DNA of 7,175 bases, from assembly GCA_964433715.1 (NCBI GenBank), contig CAYSSL010000028.1, positions 1 to 7,175 of the forward strand, given 5' to 3'. Below are positions 5,988-7,175 of the stretch, piece by piece (within the stretch, counting starts at the first letter, position 1; the number at the start of each line of letters is the position of its first letter). A program made the translations under genes and the position numbers. The stretch comes from XYD1-FULL-44-32 sp964433715 (GTDB lineage: Bacteria > Patescibacteriota > Minisyncoccia > Phycocordibacterales > XYD1-FULL-46-19). The notes beneath the pieces are model-generated. The model was not told where the DNA came from. It saw only the letters and a program-made list of their open reading frames with translations, and made no database searches.

Positions 5988-7175
5988 ATGACCTCAAATG
6001 AAATCCGCCAAAAATTTTTAGATTTTTATAAAAAACGGGGCCACGCTATTTTGCCTTCGGCTTCGCTCATACCCGAAAATGACCCATCGGTGTTGTTTAA
6101 TACGGCTGGTATGCAACCATTAGTGCCTTATCTTTTAGGACAAGCTCATCCGGCGGGTACTCGGTTGGCTGATGTCCAAAAATGTGTCCGCACTGGTGAT
6201 CTAGAAGATATCGGTGACAACCGCCACCTTTCTTTTTTTGAAATGATGGGCAACTGGTCTTTGGGCGACTATTTTAAAAAAGAAGCAATTACTTGGAGTT
6301 ATGAATTTTTAACTTTCAAGGAAGAGGGCTTAGGTCTTGATCCAGCTCGGCTATATGTTACTTGTTTTGAGGGGGACGACAATGCTCCGCGTGACGAAGA
6401 ATCGGCCGAGATCTGGGTGGCGCTCGGTATTCCTAAAAATCGTATTTATTTTCTAGGAGCCGACGACAACTGGTGGAGTCCGGGGGAAAATGGTCCCTGT
6501 GGGCCTGACACGGAAATGTTTTACGACTTAACGGAAGAAGGTTTGGGAGATTTATCTAAAGAAGAATTTTTGGCGGCCACTGAACGTGAAGACCTAGTGG
6601 AAATTTGGAATGATGTCTTTATGGAGTATGAAAAGAAAGATGGTCAAGTAGTAGGCAAGCTGGCCAAGAAAAATGTGGACACGGGAGCGGGACTAGAGCG
6701 GATGACCGCCGTAATGCAGGGAAAAACAACCGCCTATGATACCGACTTATTTAGTGAGCTTATTGTTCTCGCTTCTACTTTAACAGATGATAAGCGGGGT
6801 CAAAGAATTATTGCTGACCATTTTCGTACGGCTGTTTTTATGATTACCGACGGGGTTTTGCCGAGCAATACTGATCGGGGTTATATTTTGCGTCGTTTAA
6901 TTCGGCGGGCCATTATGAAAACTTCTAGTCATCAGTTGTTGGGTGACAAAATCGTTGTATTGGTAGATACGGTGATAGCCAAATACAAAACACAATATCC
7001 AGAATTGGTTGACCAGCGTGACTTAACTGTAAAAACTATTGAAAGTGAAGCTGTAAAATTTCAAAAAACTCTCAAGGATGGCTTAAAAGAATTTGACCGA
7101 GGAACTGACCCTTTTATTCTTTTTACTACCTATGGTTTCCCGATCGAACTAACTGAAGAACTGGCTAAAGAAAAA
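5988..7175 (+). CDS. alaS: Alanyl-tRNA synthetase, N-terminal 396 codons (3' end beyond window)
   Basis: AlaRS attaches alanine to tRNA-Ala in the cytoplasm. The reading frame from ATG 5988 is open to the last base of the window. The class II catalytic core is clear: EIRQKFLDFYKKRGH (5-19), LFNTAGMQPLVPYLLG (36-51), motif 2 region KCVRTGDLEDIGDNRH to SFFEMMGNWSLGDYF (65-96), GPCGPDTEMFYD (169-180) and motif 3 DTGAGLERM (231-239). The tRNA-recognition helical part follows with PSNTDRGYILRRLIRRA (292-308), then YGFP (382-385), where the catalytic fragment normally passes into the editing region. Compared with E. coli, the motif 2 loop lacks about four residues (the GGKHND stretch), and motif 3 has Ala where Met is usual. 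I recall the shortened loop as typical of Patescibacteria. Editing and C-Ala domains cannot be judged here. The start codon has no Shine-Dalgarno and may begin a leaderless mRNA. Confidence 0.95.
   Translation, partial: MTSNEIRQKFLDFYKKRGHAILPSASLIPENDPSVLFNTAGMQPLVPYLLGQAHPAGTRLADVQKCVRTGDLEDIGDNRHLSFFEMMGNWSLGDYFKKEAITWSYEFLTFKEEGLGLDPARLYVTCFEGDDNAPRDEESAEIWVALGIPKNRIYFLGADDNWWSPGENGPCGPDTEMFYDLTEEGLGDLSKEEFLAATEREDLVEIWNDVFMEYEKKDGQVVGKLAKKNVDTGAGLERMTAVMQGKTTAYDTDLFSELIVLASTLTDDKRGQRIIADHFRTAVFMITDGVLPSNTDRGYILRRLIRRAIMKTSSHQLLGDKIVVLVDTVIAKYKTQYPELVDQRDLTVKTIESEAVKFQKTLKDGLKEFDRGTDPFILFTTYGFPIELTEELAKEK

Noticed and set aside
5789..6001. 70-codon + strand ORF across the end of the small gene and the alaS start
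   Set aside because: It overlaps two better-supported genes in another frame, runs through the terminator hairpin and alaS promoter, and its sequence looks like no family.
1..7175. Defence, CRISPR, transposon, phage or attachment sites
   Set aside because: I saw no direct-repeat arrays, terminal inverted repeats, transposase or integrase motifs; all genes are co-oriented and mostly core.

Overview
This window most likely comes from a Candidate Phyla Radiation (Patescibacteria, probably Parcubacteria-like) genome. The evidence is the AT-rich sequence, the tightly packed genes all on the + strand, a sigma-region-4/HARE-HTH fusion and a membrane protein with an EELATIYRFP-type C-terminal signature that I associate with this group, and a Patescibacteria-style AlaRS with a shortened motif 2 loop. 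TGA is a genuine stop: mnmA ends with it exactly where the family ends. That argues against the lineages that read TGA as glycine (Gracilibacteria, Absconditabacteria). These taxonomic statements rest on recalled family knowledge, not on a search.

Layout, left to right: the 3' end of leuS (1-443); a predicted transcription factor joining sigma region 4 to a HARE-HTH (498-1544); a single-pass membrane protein of unknown function (1586-2824); mltG, the peptidoglycan lytic transglycosylase (2855-3907); a DnaQ-family DEDDh exonuclease (3968-4522) overlapping mnmA, the tRNA U34 2-thiouridylase, by one base (4522-5583); an unrecognised 95-residue protein with the only strong Shine-Dalgarno of the window (5632-5919) and its own hairpin terminator; then the first 396 codons of alaS (5988 to the window edge). 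No rRNA, tRNA, mobile element, CRISPR or long non-coding stretch is visible; all intergenic gaps are under 70 bases.

Functionally this is mostly housekeeping. Three genes serve tRNA charging or modification (leuS, mnmA, alaS), one envelope growth (mltG), one nucleic-acid processing (exonuclease) and one probably transcription control. Most genes seem to have their own -10 element close to the start codon, giving very short or absent leaders, mostly without a Shine-Dalgarno. The exonuclease-mnmA pair is the only clearly coupled unit. I see no complete novel multi-gene system. The parts most worth following are the small orphan gene before alaS, the membrane protein lacking its expected ATPase neighbour, and the sigma4-HARE fusion.
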